A stretch of DNA of 64,000 nucleotides from PALSA-129 sp963842505 (GCA_963842505.1 CAWJGZ010000003.1:310001-374000), one strand, 5' to 3'; counted from the stretch's first letter, positions 26,688-35,112 are shown. Notes: generated by a model not told the origin, from the letters alone. Made by a program: numbers and translations.

Positions 26688-27638
26688 TCAAGCTGGTTGG
26701 GCGCGATACCACTCGACAAACTTGCGGATGCCGTCCGCAAAAGGCGTCGACGGAGAATAGTTCAGCATGCGCCGTGTCTTGGACATGTCGGCGTAAGTGA
26801 TGGGGACATCGCCGGGCTGATCGGGCTCATGGCGAATGATAGCCTTCTTGCCCACCGCGTCTTCAATCGTCTCCACCATCTGGTTCAACGTGATCGGATG
26901 CGAGTTGCCCAGATTGAAAATTTCGTAGCCGCCTTCGAAGTGCAGCGCGGCATAGATGCCCTGCACGGTATCGTCCACGAAGGTGTAGTCACGGCCGCTC
27001 AATCCGTCGCCGAAGACGGTGATCGGCTGTCCACGGCCGATCATCGCGGTGAATTTGCGGATTGCGAGGTCGGGCCGCTGGCGCGGCCCGTAGACTGTGA
27101 ACAAGCGAAGGCAGACTACCGGCATCGAGTACAAATGAAAGTACGTATACGCCATTTTCTCAGCGGCGATCTTGGTGGCGGCGTAGGGAGAGATGGGCAG
27201 GTTCGACTGATCGTCTTCGCTGAAAGGCACGCGGTTAGCGATTCCGTAAATTGAACTGGAGGACGCGAACACGAACTTCTTTACGCCAGAATGGCGGCTG
27301 GCCTCCAGCAGGCAGGTGGTTCCATAGACGTTCACGCGCTCATAGAGCAGCGGCTGCTCGAGCGAGGGCCGTACGCCCGCGCGGGCCGCCAGGTGGATGA
27401 CCGCTTCCGGCCGCACCGATTGGAAAATCCCGCTCACCCGAGCGAAATCGCAGATATCCACCTTATGGAAATCGAAAGCGCCGACCTTTTCCATGGAGGC
27501 GAGATTCTCGCGCTTCAGGCTGGGCGAGTAGAAATCGTTCAACTCATCCAGGATAGTGAGCGAATGGCCCTGGCGCAGGAGGAACTCACACAGGTTCGAG
27601 CCGATGAATCCCGCGCCTCCGGTGATCAAGAGTTTCAT
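26688..27638 (-). CDS. NAD-dependent sugar epimerase (UDP-glucuronate 4-epimerase-like)
   Basis: A 316-residue extended SDR. N-terminal NAD motif LLITGGAGFIGSNLCEFLL (GxxGxxG); catalytic YxxxK in SPYAATKIAAEKMAY, with upstream SSSSIYG; sugar-binding RLFTVYGPRQRPDLAIRKF. The segment NDFYSPSLKRENL and the sequence RPDLAIRKFTAMI are those of UDP-glucuronate/galacturonate 4-epimerases. It would provide UDP-galacturonate for the acidic polymer. It lies in a minus-strand set with a glycosyltransferase and UDP-GlcNAc 2-epimerase (27-base gap to the former). Confidence 0.88.
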   Translation of the reverse strand: MKLLITGGAGFIGSNLCEFLLRQGHSLTILDELNDFYSPSLKRENLASMEKVGAFDFHKVDICDFARVSGIFQSVRPEAVIHLAARAGVRPSLEQPLLYERVNVYGTTCLLEASRHSGVKKFVFASSSSIYGIANRVPFSEDDQSNLPISPYAATKIAAEKMAYTYFHLYSMPVVCLRLFTVYGPRQRPDLAIRKFTAMIGRGQPITVFGDGLSGRDYTFVDDTVQGIYAALHFEGGYEIFNLGNSHPITLNQMVETIEDAVGKKAIIRHEPDQPGDVPITYADMSKTRRMLNYSPSTPFADGIRKFVEWYRAQPA

Positions 27639-27665
27639 GCAGTGTCCATTCCGTATTGTCGCAAT

Positions 27666-29003
27666 TCAAGAGCGGGCCGGCCAGAGCGAGCGGATAAGGC
27701 CGCCGTATTTTCTCGTCAGGATTGGCCGTTCAAAGCGGCGGATGGCGGTCCAATCCGGGGAGAACGGCGAAGCGGCGGGGTCTTCCGCGGCAGCGCGCCG
27801 CAACATGGTTTGAATGGCCGCCTGGTCGTTGAAATCCACGCACCAGCCGGTGCGGGTGGTTTCGAGAATTCGCCGGACTTCTCCCTGACTGCGCGAGAGC
27901 GCCAAAACAGGCCTTCCCATAGCCAGATATTCGAAGAGCTTGCCGGGGAGGCTGATATCGTTGGTCATGGTCAGCAGCAGGTAATCGGTCTCCGCCACGT
28001 GCGCTAGAGCCTGTTTCTGAGCCAGAAAGCCCAGGATCTTTATTTCGCTCTTCCGGTTCTGGAGAATTTCCCGCTGGTCTTCGGAGATCCGGCCGATAAA
28101 GCGCGTTTCGAAACGCGAGCGGATCTCCACCGGCAAAGCGTCCAAGGCATCCAGGTAGTATTGCGGCGAGGCGGTTTTGTATACCGTGCCTACGTGCGTC
28201 ACGATCACCTTGTCATCGCCGTGGCGGCGGGGCGGAAATGGGCTGACGACTTCGGGATCGTAGCCGTTGTGGACGCAGGCGAATTTGGCGCCGGGCTGTT
28301 CCGGGTAGCGATTGCGAATTTCCTGAAGCGAAGACTCGGTGACGGCAACCACCAGGTCGGATTGCTCCACGGTCTCCCGTTCGATCTCCTCGGCGCGCCG
28401 GCGAGTGTGCGGACTGTTCTGAAAATCGAAATCCTTCAGATAGAACGTGAGCCACTCATCGCGGAAATCGGCAATCAGTTTGAGGTGGGGGAATTCCCGC
28501 TTCAGTTTCGTGCCGGCGACGAAGGCCGAAAATGGCGGCGCGGTGATGAGGACGGCATCGATGGCGTAGCGGCGCACGATCTTGCGAGCCTGCCGGACCG
28601 CGAACGGCACCCACAGAATCTCCGGCTCGGGGCAGAAGATACGCCGCGCCAAGCGGCTGAATAGCGCCTTCCATCCGCTCCGGCCGCCTTCCCTTCCAGG
28701 CTTGGCCGAAGCACTGGAAGCGGCCTTGCCCGGCCGCGACATAAATTTCCAGATGCGCTGGCGGAGGTGAAAGGGAATCTCCGGAGTGAAGGCGTCGTGA
28801 ACCCGCACCGAAGGCGGGATCTGCTGCAACAGTGCAGGATCGTCCGCCGGGGAAGCGGCATTCCGGGCTTTGAGGATGTGCACCTCAAAGCCGTTTGCCG
28901 GCAGGAATTTCGCCAGACTCAAGGCGCGTTGAACGGCAATGCCGCCGTTCGGCGGGAACAAGTACGAGACGATCAGCAACCTCGGTTTGTGATCCGTCCG
29001 CAT
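27666..29003 (-). CDS. Family 4-like glycosyltransferase (paralogue of the 24243 gene)
   Basis: A 445-residue GT-B enzyme with RLLIVSYLFPPNGGIAVQRA, EFPHLKLIADFRDEW, FACVHNGYDPEVVSPFPP, VTHVGTVYKTASPQYYLDAL and KLFEYLAMGRPVLALSRSQGEV. All of these correspond block by block to the glycosyltransferase at 24243-25562 (for example HNGYDPE and YYLDALDALP are shared), so the two are paralogues on opposite strands flanking the FemAB/epimerase pair. The stop lies 27 bases before the epimerase start and the gene starts six bases after the UDP-GlcNAc 2-epimerase stop: one operon. Confidence 0.87.
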   Translation of the reverse strand: MRTDHKPRLLIVSYLFPPNGGIAVQRALSLAKFLPANGFEVHILKARNAASPADDPALLQQIPPSVRVHDAFTPEIPFHLRQRIWKFMSRPGKAASSASAKPGREGGRSGWKALFSRLARRIFCPEPEILWVPFAVRQARKIVRRYAIDAVLITAPPFSAFVAGTKLKREFPHLKLIADFRDEWLTFYLKDFDFQNSPHTRRRAEEIERETVEQSDLVVAVTESSLQEIRNRYPEQPGAKFACVHNGYDPEVVSPFPPRRHGDDKVIVTHVGTVYKTASPQYYLDALDALPVEIRSRFETRFIGRISEDQREILQNRKSEIKILGFLAQKQALAHVAETDYLLLTMTNDISLPGKLFEYLAMGRPVLALSRSQGEVRRILETTRTGWCVDFNDQAAIQTMLRRAAAEDPAASPFSPDWTAIRRFERPILTRKYGGLIRSLWPARS

Positions 29004-29009
29004 AGCCGG

Positions 29010-30101
29010 CTATCCCGGGAATTTCTCGTCGATGACGTCCAGTATCCGGACGGCGGCATTTCCGTCCCAGAGTTCCGGACCGGCATCGGCGGCGGGCATC
29101 GGCTGTTGCAGAGTTTCCAAGGCCGCCCGGAGAATCGCGCCGGGGTCGTCCCCCACCAGACGATTGGTGCCCTTTTCAATGGTGATCGGGCGCTCCGTAT
29201 TGCGGCGCATGGTGAGGCATGGGACGCGCAGCAGGGTGCTCTCTTCCTGAATTCCGCCCGAATCCGTCAGAATCAGGCGCGCTTCGCCCATCAGGCCCAG
29301 GAAGTCCAAGTAGCCCATGGGCGGCACCAGGAGAATCCCTTTTCGGGGGAAGCCGATCGACTCCATGCGTAGCTGTGTGCGAGGGTGGACGGGAAAGACC
29401 ACCGGCAACTGCCGCGCGAGCTGCGCCAGAACTTCCAACAGGCTTGCAAGTTTCGTCCCGTCATCCACATTGGACGGACGGTGTAGCGTCACCACCGCGT
29501 AGGAACGAGGCTCGAGCCCGAACCGCCCCCAAGCGCGGGTCTGCGCCGCGCGGCCGCGGAATCGCAGGAGGGTGTCGATCATGACGTTGCCCACCAGAAA
29601 GATCCTGCCGGCCGGGACCCCTTCGGCGAGCAGGTTCGTCACGCCGCTGGGCTCAGTGGCGAAGAGATAATCCGAGAGTGCGTCGGTGACTAGCCGATTG
29701 ATTTCTTCGGGCATGGCGCGATCGAAACTGCGCAGTCCCGCTTCAATGTGGGCCACCGGGATCCCGGCCTTGGCCGCCACCAGGGCAGCCGCCATGGTGG
29801 AATTCACATCTCCCACCACCAGCAGGAGATCGGGCCGGTTTTCGATCAGTTCCGGCTCCAGCCGCTGCATGATGGCAGCGGTTTGAGCGGTATGCGAACC
29901 GCCTCCCACGCCGAGGTTGATATCCGGAGATGGGATGGAGAGCTCCTGGAAGAAGCTGTCGGACATGTCGGACGAATAGTGCTGGCCGGTGTGAATGAGC
30001 CGAAGGCGGAATCGCGGCCGCCGCGCGGCTTCCGTGAGAATCGGCCCGATTTTCATGAAATTGGGCCGCGCTCCAACCACGGCGGAAATCTGGATACTCA
30101 T
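29010..30101 (-). CDS. wecB: UDP-N-acetylglucosamine 2-epimerase (non-hydrolysing)
   Basis: A 363-residue enzyme interconverting UDP-GlcNAc and UDP-ManNAc. Family motifs in order: VVGARPNFMKIGPIL (residues 8-22), IHTGQHYS, VVGDVNSTMAAALVA, VAHIEAGLRS, MPEEINRLVTDALSD, VTLHRPSNVD, and the C-terminal TDSGGIQEESTLLRVPCLTM with RRNTERP. Length and motif set are complete. With the dehydrogenase at 6741-8066 it would yield UDP-ManNAcA. First gene of the minus-strand unit 30101-26688. Confidence 0.92.
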   Translation of the reverse strand: MSIQISAVVGARPNFMKIGPILTEAARRPRFRLRLIHTGQHYSSDMSDSFFQELSIPSPDINLGVGGGSHTAQTAAIMQRLEPELIENRPDLLLVVGDVNSTMAAALVAAKAGIPVAHIEAGLRSFDRAMPEEINRLVTDALSDYLFATEPSGVTNLLAEGVPAGRIFLVGNVMIDTLLRFRGRAAQTRAWGRFGLEPRSYAVVTLHRPSNVDDGTKLASLLEVLAQLARQLPVVFPVHPRTQLRMESIGFPRKGILLVPPMGYLDFLGLMGEARLILTDSGGIQEESTLLRVPCLTMRRNTERPITIEKGTNRLVGDDPGAILRAALETLQQPMPAADAGPELWDGNAAVRILDVIDEKFPG

Positions 30102-30479
30102 TAGAATTTGGCGGTAGTCCTTTGCGACAGCGCCGTAGCGAGTCAGCTTCTGACGGCTTCAGGAAAAACAGTCCATTCGAAGTATACGAATTCGGCTCCG
30201 GCTGAAGCAACCGGACCATGGCTGTGCGAGATAAAAGTGGATGGCATCGCGATTTCCCAGAGAAACAAAGCGATTCTGAGCGTGCCAACTACTCTGGGCA
30301 CGGAACCGCGAGCGTGAGCGGGCGGCCAGCTTTAGACTGCGTGGAGGGCCGCCCCCTGACGGTCGCGGTTCGGTGCCGGCGCACCTCCAGAGCATCCTCG
30401 GGCGGAGCCAATCTCCCAGCCGGCCCGGAAAGGGCGATGGAGAATCGCATGGATGGTATCCTTACTCTCAGAAAGTCTG
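30102..30479. other. Divergent intergenic region with dispersed repeat copy B
   Basis: About 380 bases between wecB (minus) and the deacetylase (plus). Most of the middle is occupied by the second full copy of the dispersed repeat (about 30245-30377). Promoters for both divergent genes must lie here but no clear -35/-10 pair could be assigned. Confidence 0.5.
30245..30377 (+). repeat. Dispersed repeat, copy B
   Basis: Starts ATCGCGATTTCCCAGAGAAA and ends GTCGCGGTTCGGTGCC. It aligns with the copy at 10708-10836 over its whole length. The ends GGCACGGAACCGCGAGCG and CGGTCGCGGTTCGGTGCC are inverted repeats, so the element can form a long hairpin. Confidence 0.72.
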
Positions 30480-31370
30480 ATGAGTTCACAGGCATCCCCG
30501 GTCGGGCACCCGGTCCATTACGTTCTCTCAGTGGACGTGGAAGATTACTTCCAGGTGGAGGCATTCGCGAAGCAGATATCCCGGTCGGATTGGGACCGGT
30601 ATCCGTGCCGCGTGGTGGCAAACACCCATCGCCTTTTGGATCTGTTTGACGAATTCGGAGCCAAGGCGACGTACTTCATGCTGGGCTGGGTGGCGAACAA
30701 ATTTCCCGGCCTGGCGCGGGAGATCCACGAGCGGGGACATGAGGTGGCCTGTCACGGTTTCTGGCACCGGCCGGTCTATTCGATGACGCCGGAGACGTTT
30801 CGCGAAGACCTTCGGCAGGCGTGCGATGCCATCGGACAGGCCTGCGGAGCGCGGGTGGTGGGATACCGGGCGCCGAGCTGGTCAATAGTGAAAAGCTCTC
30901 TTTGGGCGCTGGATATTCTGGCGGAAGAGGGCTTCGTGTATGATTCCAGCATCTTTCCGATCCGGCACGATCTGTACGGGGTTCCCGATGCGAAACGCTT
31001 CCCTTACCGTATCAACGGGGCGAAGGGCGGCGGGCTGACGGAGTTTCCTCCGGCGACGGTACGGATCTGCGGCACAAACTTTCCCTCGGCCGGCGGCGGG
31101 TATCTGCGGATTCTGCCCATGTGGTACACCGAATGGGCCATGCGGCGGATGGCGCGGGAAGACGGCCAGGCGGTGGTGGTGTATTTGCACCCCTGGGAGG
31201 TGGACCCGGAACAGCCGCGGATCAAGGCGCCCTGGAAATCGCGCTTCCGGCACTATACGAACCTGGCCAGCGTGGAACCGAAGCTCCGGCGGATGCTGCG
31301 GACGCGGCGGTTTCAGCCATTCCGCGAACTGGTGGCAGTCTGCGCGCCGGAAAAGTGCGGGGGTGCATGA
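30480..31370 (+). CDS. Polysaccharide deacetylase, EPS/PEP-CTERM-associated type
   Basis: NodB-like carbohydrate esterase family 4 deacetylase that removes N-acetyl groups from a polymer. From the ATG at 30480 the protein has 296 residues; an ATG at 30453 would add nine. Motifs: LSVDVEDYFQVEAF (catalytic/metal Asp), FDEFGAKATYFMLGW, metal-binding HEVACHGFWHRPVYSMTP (H-x3-H), YRAPSWSI and VVVYLHPWEVDPEQP. The DVEDYFQVEAF start and the C-terminal HPWE(V/I)DP region are those of the deacetylases linked with PEP-CTERM/exosortase loci (TIGR03006-like). No signal peptide is obvious, so it may act on lipid-linked or cytoplasmic intermediates. Confidence 0.86.
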   Translation: MSSQASPVGHPVHYVLSVDVEDYFQVEAFAKQISRSDWDRYPCRVVANTHRLLDLFDEFGAKATYFMLGWVANKFPGLAREIHERGHEVACHGFWHRPVYSMTPETFREDLRQACDAIGQACGARVVGYRAPSWSIVKSSLWALDILAEEGFVYDSSIFPIRHDLYGVPDAKRFPYRINGAKGGGLTEFPPATVRICGTNFPSAGGGYLRILPMWYTEWAMRRMAREDGQAVVVYLHPWEVDPEQPRIKAPWKSRFRHYTNLASVEPKLRRMLRTRRFQPFRELVAVCAPEKCGGA

Positions 31371-31411
31371 TCGTTTAGATCATGCGGAAATCGTTTTCGC
31401 CGGCCGGCAAC

Positions 31412-31619
31412 CGCTCTCTTACGTTCGCGGCTCTGATTTGTCGATGGTGCGGTGCGGGAAGACGGCGGCTTCCGGATTGTGCGTGACCATGAGGATGGGA
31501 CGGCAAGCGCTCTCTTACGTTCGCGGCTCTGATTTCTCGAGGATGCGGCCGTCGCGCATGTGAATGGTCCGGTGCGCGAAGACGGCGGCTTCCGGATTGT
31601 GCGTGATCATGAGGATGGT
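31412..31619. repeat. Partial duplication of the ATPase gene 3' end with dispersed-repeat core
   Basis: Two related segments lie head to tail: 31412-31499 and 31509-31619. Both start with GCTCTCTTACGTTCGCGGCT then CTGATTT and share GAAGACGGCGGCTTCCGGAT followed by TGTGCGTGA(C/T)CATGAGG. The right copy is the real 3' end of the ABC ATPase gene; the left copy lacks about 20 bases and is non-coding. The GCTCTCTTACGTTCGCGGCT part belongs to the dispersed repeat family. Confidence 0.75.
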
Positions 31620-32210
31620 CTGGCCCAGGCGCTTGTTGAGATCGCACAGCACTTCCAAAACAGCCTTGGAATTCTCGGTGTCGAGATTGCCGGTGGGCTC
31701 GTCGGCCAGCAGAATGGCCGGGTGATTCACAATGGCGCGGGCGATGGCAATGCGCTGCTGCTCGCCGCCGGAGAGCGCGTTGGGCTTGTGGTCGAGGCGG
31801 TGGTCGATGCCGAGAACGCGCAGCAATTCCTGAAACTCCGGATCCAGCCCGGCGTGATTGCCGGCGATGTAGCGCGCCACGGCGATGTTGTCGCGGGCGG
31901 TGAGGTTCGGCAGGAGATTGAATTTCTGGAAGACGAAGCCGACGGTGCGTTTGCGCAGGCTGGTGCGTCCGGCGTCGGTGAGGGAGGCCAGATCGTGGCC
32001 GGCTACCCGCACATGGCCGGACGTGGGCGGCGTGAGGCCGCCGATGATGTGGAAGAGAGTGGACTTGCCGGAGCCGGAGGGACCGACAATGGCGAGGAAG
32101 CTGCCGGGTGTGACACTGAGATCCACGCCGCGCAGGGCCGGCACGTCGACCTTGCCGACCTTGTAGGTCTTGCGCAGGTCGCGGGTTTCGATGATGAACT
32201 CGCTACTCAT
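31515..32210 (-). CDS. ABC transporter ATP-binding protein (MacB/LolD type)
   Basis: A 231-residue ATPase powering the adjacent FtsX-like permease. Start ATG (complement 32208-32210) overlaps the permease stop by eight bases and gives MSSEFIIETRDLRKTYKVG. Motifs: Walker A GPSGSGKST, Q-loop FVFQKFNLLPNLT, signature LSGGEQQR, Walker B ILLADEPTGNLD, H-loop ITHNPE. LPNLTARDNI and the extended N-terminal TYKVG are typical of MacB/LolD-type ATPases. The last codons (SEPRT, then TAA) lie inside a copy of the genome's dispersed repeat, so the C-terminus has been replaced or capped by the repeat. Confidence 0.92.
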   Translation of the reverse strand: MSSEFIIETRDLRKTYKVGKVDVPALRGVDLSVTPGSFLAIVGPSGSGKSTLFHIIGGLTPPTSGHVRVAGHDLASLTDAGRTSLRKRTVGFVFQKFNLLPNLTARDNIAVARYIAGNHAGLDPEFQELLRVLGIDHRLDHKPNALSGGEQQRIAIARAIVNHPAILLADEPTGNLDTENSKAVLEVLCDLNKRLGQTILMITHNPEAAVFAHRTIHMRDGRILEKSEPRT

Positions 32211-33309
32211 AAGCCAGGGCCTCGATGGGGTCGTGGCGGGCGGCGCTGAGGCCGGGATAGAGCGAGCCGAGGCCGGTGCCGGCGAGCGTGATGACCAGGG
32301 CGATAGGCCACCATGAGTAAACAATGATCATGGGAATGGAAGCAGGGACGAGGGCGCCGATGACCCAGCAGGCGCCGTAGCTCATGAGGATTCCGAGAAC
32401 GGTTCCGAACAGGCCAAGCGTGAGCGCTTCGATGACGACGATCCGGAGAATGAAACTGTTGGAGCCTCCGAGCGACTTGAGGATGCCGATTTCGCGGGTG
32501 CGCTGCAGGACGGCCATGTACATGGAAAGACAGACAACGGCGAAACCGATCAACACGCCGATACCGATCACGACGTAGGTGAAGATGCGGACCTGTTCGA
32601 TATTGTTGACGCTGAACATGGAAGTGAACGCCTCCATGGTGTCGATGCTGAAATCGGTCCAATTCTCATCCTGGCGGAGTTGTTCGACGATGTGGTCGGC
32701 GAGGGCCGGGTTGTCGAGTTTGACGTAGATGACGGTGACCTTGCCGCTGGCGCTATCGAGGAACTGCAATCTCTTTTTATCCACGACAATGCGGGCCAGT
32801 TTGCCACCCTGAATGATGCCGGAGACGCGCCAGGGGCGGCCCATGATCGTAAGGGTGCTGCCCAATTGGGCGTGGCGCTGGGCGGCGTAGTACTTGTCGA
32901 TCAGGACGTCATCGGGACCGCGTAACGGGCCGCCCGACAGGTAGGTGAAGCCGCCGCTCATGCGGTTGAATTCCCCCAAGTCGACACCCATGACGTTGAG
33001 CGGCAACTCGACGGGATGGACAACCACGCCGAGGGCCATTTTGACGTGCGGATATTGTTCGATCAGCCCGATGTATTTCTCATTGATGGTGGTGCCGCTG
33101 AAGCTGATGGCCGCTTTAGAGGTGCTGGCGCCGCGCATAATGATATCGGCGCCAACGCCGCGTGCGCGGGTTTGCGCGTCCTCGGAAAGGCCGTGGCTCA
33201 AACCGACCAGGCTGAGGACCAGGGTGACGGGAACGCCGATGAGCAGGACGCTGAGCAGCGAGCGCATCGGCTTGTGTTTGAGGTTCTCCCAAACGAGGCG
33301 GGTGGTCAA
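32203..33309 (-). CDS. ABC transporter permease, FtsX/MacB-type
   Basis: A 368-residue permease with one N-terminal membrane helix (about 15-35), a large periplasmic domain and three C-terminal helices (about 250-272, 290-325, 330-355), ending GLSAARHDPIEALAYE, the classical FtsX-family C-terminal motif. It starts with TTG (complement 33307-33309) overlapping the lipoprotein stop as TTGA. With the ATPase downstream and lipoprotein upstream it forms a three-gene operon like the Lol or MacB systems that extract lipoproteins or move substrates in the periplasm using mechanotransmission. Confidence 0.88.
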   Translation of the reverse strand: MTTRLVWENLKHKPMRSLLSVLLIGVPVTLVLSLVGLSHGLSEDAQTRARGVGADIIMRGASTSKAAISFSGTTINEKYIGLIEQYPHVKMALGVVVHPVELPLNVMGVDLGEFNRMSGGFTYLSGGPLRGPDDVLIDKYYAAQRHAQLGSTLTIMGRPWRVSGIIQGGKLARIVVDKKRLQFLDSASGKVTVIYVKLDNPALADHIVEQLRQDENWTDFSIDTMEAFTSMFSVNNIEQVRIFTYVVIGIGVLIGFAVVCLSMYMAVLQRTREIGILKSLGGSNSFILRIVVIEALTLGLFGTVLGILMSYGACWVIGALVPASIPMIIVYSWWPIALVITLAGTGLGSLYPGLSAARHDPIEALAYE

Positions 33310-34229
33310 GGTCTCGATCCCTTCTTGGGAGGCGCGGCGGGCGCGGCCGGAGCCGCCGGCGGCTGGCCGACTACCTGCAGCGTGGTTCCTTCGGGCTGAT
33401 CGAGGGCAAACTGATCGTCGGGCACACCTTTGTTGATATCCATTTTCACCAGATCGATAACCACGGCATATTCGTCGCGGGGACGGTTGATTTCGATGTG
33501 TTTCGGGAAGGGCACGTTGTCATAAGGATGCCATTGCGAATAGCGGGCGTCGGTAAGGATGTTGCCATTGTCGTCGAAGATCATCTGGCGCGCCATTTGG
33601 AGGCCGATGCGGTCGAACCAGATCGTGCGGCTGAGCCGCAATTCGCCGCCCGGTAATTCGCGAATCTCATGCAGGATGTAGTAGGCGTTGTCCTCATCGG
33701 TGAAGTTTTCGATCATGACGTGGAAGGTTTTCAGATCGATGGGGCGCACCATGAGGGCATCCAGGAAATGCTGCGGGCGGAGGTTCTCCAGGTTGTTGGA
33801 CGAGGGCTTCTCGATTTCGTTGCGGCCGACGATGAAGCGGTTCTTGGAAGGAACGTAGAGCTTGAAAGTAGCCCCATCGGAAACCATGTCGAAGGCCTGG
33901 CTGCGCACCACCGGAAGCAGGCCGATGAGGCGGATGTTGGCGGGTCTTCGGAAACGGATGTAGGCGCGGACGTCTTTATACTCGGTGATGCGGTTCTTCT
34001 CGGCGCTGCCCAGGGCGGGCACCATGTCGACGGTGGCGCTGAAATCCTGAATGGAGTCGTATTGACGTTGGACGGCTTCGAGAAGCGATTTGAAGTTGGC
34101 GATTTTGAGCGAGGGGGTGGTGCCGGCGGCGCGCGGGATGAGGCGGCGGCGCGCCAGACAAGAAGAAAGACCGAGCGGAAGGGCGCAACAGAGCAGGAGT
34201 ATAGCCAGCGTTTGGCGCCGAAGGGGCAT
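33306..34229 (-). CDS. Lipoprotein, LolA/DUF4292-like
   Basis: A 307-residue predicted lipoprotein. The ATG at 34229 gives MPLRRQTLAILLLCCALPLG followed by lipobox LSSC, so the mature N-terminus is Cys. The domain has ANFKSLLEAVQRQYDSIQDF, then a LolA/LolB-like half-barrel pattern (RAYIRFRRPANIRLIGLLPV, AFDMVSDGATFKLYVPSKNR). The C-terminal tail is rich in Pro/Ala (PPAAPAAPAAPP). It precedes and is translationally coupled to the FtsX-like permease, suggesting a lipoprotein carrier role. A start eight codons upstream is possible but would weaken the signal peptide. Confidence 0.72.
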   Translation of the reverse strand: MPLRRQTLAILLLCCALPLGLSSCLARRRLIPRAAGTTPSLKIANFKSLLEAVQRQYDSIQDFSATVDMVPALGSAEKNRITEYKDVRAYIRFRRPANIRLIGLLPVVRSQAFDMVSDGATFKLYVPSKNRFIVGRNEIEKPSSNNLENLRPQHFLDALMVRPIDLKTFHVMIENFTDEDNAYYILHEIRELPGGELRLSRTIWFDRIGLQMARQMIFDDNGNILTDARYSQWHPYDNVPFPKHIEINRPRDEYAVVIDLVKMDINKGVPDDQFALDQPEGTTLQVVGQPPAAPAAPAAPPKKGSRP

Positions 34230-34325
34230 CAATTCATTGTAGACAGCCCGCAAAGTGGCCTGTCAATTCATTCCATACGCGCCCGTATGATATAGTGAAA
34301 GGACCTACCGGCGGATGCGAGGTAA

Positions 34326-34401
34326 GGGCCTGTGGCGCAGTTGGGAGCGCGCTTCCATGGCATGGAAGAGGTCGTGAGTTCGAATCTCACCAGGTCCACC
34401 A
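34326..34401 (+). tRNA. tRNA-Ala (GGC)
   Basis: A complete 76-base tRNA with encoded CCA. Acceptor GGGCCTG/CAGGTCC contains the G3-U70 pair that identifies alanine tRNAs. D stem GCGC/GCGC, anticodon stem CTTCC/GGAAG with loop ATGGCAT (anticodon GGC), T stem GTGAG/CTCAC with loop TTCGAAT. Gene content changes from host-like to phage-like directly after its 3' end, so it is the likely attachment site of the element to its right; no second copy of the 3' end is visible inside the window. Confidence 0.95.
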
Positions 34402-34783
34402 AACTAAACCCCAACAACTCAAAAACATACACGGACGCTGTGCTTCCGTAGCGTGGAAGGACACGTCCTCTGGAGTCCACCGTGGAGTCCAGATATGCCA
34501 CTTCCGGTCTGATTCTCGGTTTTTGGCTGCGGGATAGTGGACTCCAAATCGTCACCGCGATCTGCATCGTGTTCACATGCGCTTGGGACTGTGGGGACAA
34601 TGGGGATAGTTGCTGCCGTTGGCGTCGTCGTCGTCGTCCAGGACGAAGAACGGATTTCCCATATACAACGGTCCGTCCCCCCAAACCCGGTTTTTTCTAA
34701 TTAGGCCCTATTAAGCGCGGCACTATGTCCTTGCAATCGCGGGTCATAGCGGCACCTCGAACGCCAGAGTACGCAATTAGGGC
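34402..34783. other. Non-coding left end of the integrated element
   Basis: About 380 bases after tRNA-Ala without a gene. It contains GGAGTCCA in duplicate (around 34471-34494), a GTC tract (about 34622-34637), and two related near-palindromes with a TAGGGCCTA-type core: AATTAGGCCCTATTAAG near 34699 and AATTAGGGCCTACTTAA near 34775. The second overlaps the stop of the minus-strand gene at 34784. These are candidate recombination or repressor sites, or a terminator, but nothing fixes their role. Confidence 0.45.
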
Positions 34784-35101
34784 CTACTTAATTTCCGGGT
34801 GCAGTTTGGCGCGCTGGATCCGCACCCACTCTGCCCGGGTGGCATCCTGCTTTACGCTGGGGTGGCCTGCGTCAATCGGCGGCATTCCCAGTGCCGACCG
34901 GACGTAGTTCGTCATCGTGAGCTTTGCGCACCGCGCCTTTTCCTCCAGGATCAACTGTTCATCAGGCTTCACGCAGAAACGAATACGAGTCTCCCGCTTG
35001 GCCTTCTTCTTCGCCTGATACTCCCGGAAGCGCGCTAACGCCGCGCGACCGTAGATCACTTCATGCTCGCCGGTTGGTCTTTCATCGTTGTGCTTGCTCA
35101 T
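34784..35101 (-). CDS. Ribbon-helix-helix / MobC-like DNA-binding protein
   Basis: A 105-residue protein starting at the ATG in MSKHNDERPTGEHEVIYGRA. The segment ETRIRFCVKPDEQLILEEKA with LTMTNYVRSALG looks like a MobC/CopG-type ribbon-helix-helix domain (beta strand RIRFCV, then helices). Such proteins act as relaxosome accessory factors or autorepressors. Its N-terminal VIYGRAALARFREY is nearly the same as VIYGREALRKFREE in the protein at 53576-53866. Last gene before the tRNA-side end of the element. Confidence 0.6.
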   Translation of the reverse strand: MSKHNDERPTGEHEVIYGRAALARFREYQAKKKAKRETRIRFCVKPDEQLILEEKARCAKLTMTNYVRSALGMPPIDAGHPSVKQDATRAEWVRIQRAKLHPEIK

Positions 35102-35112
35102 TGGTAATCTCC

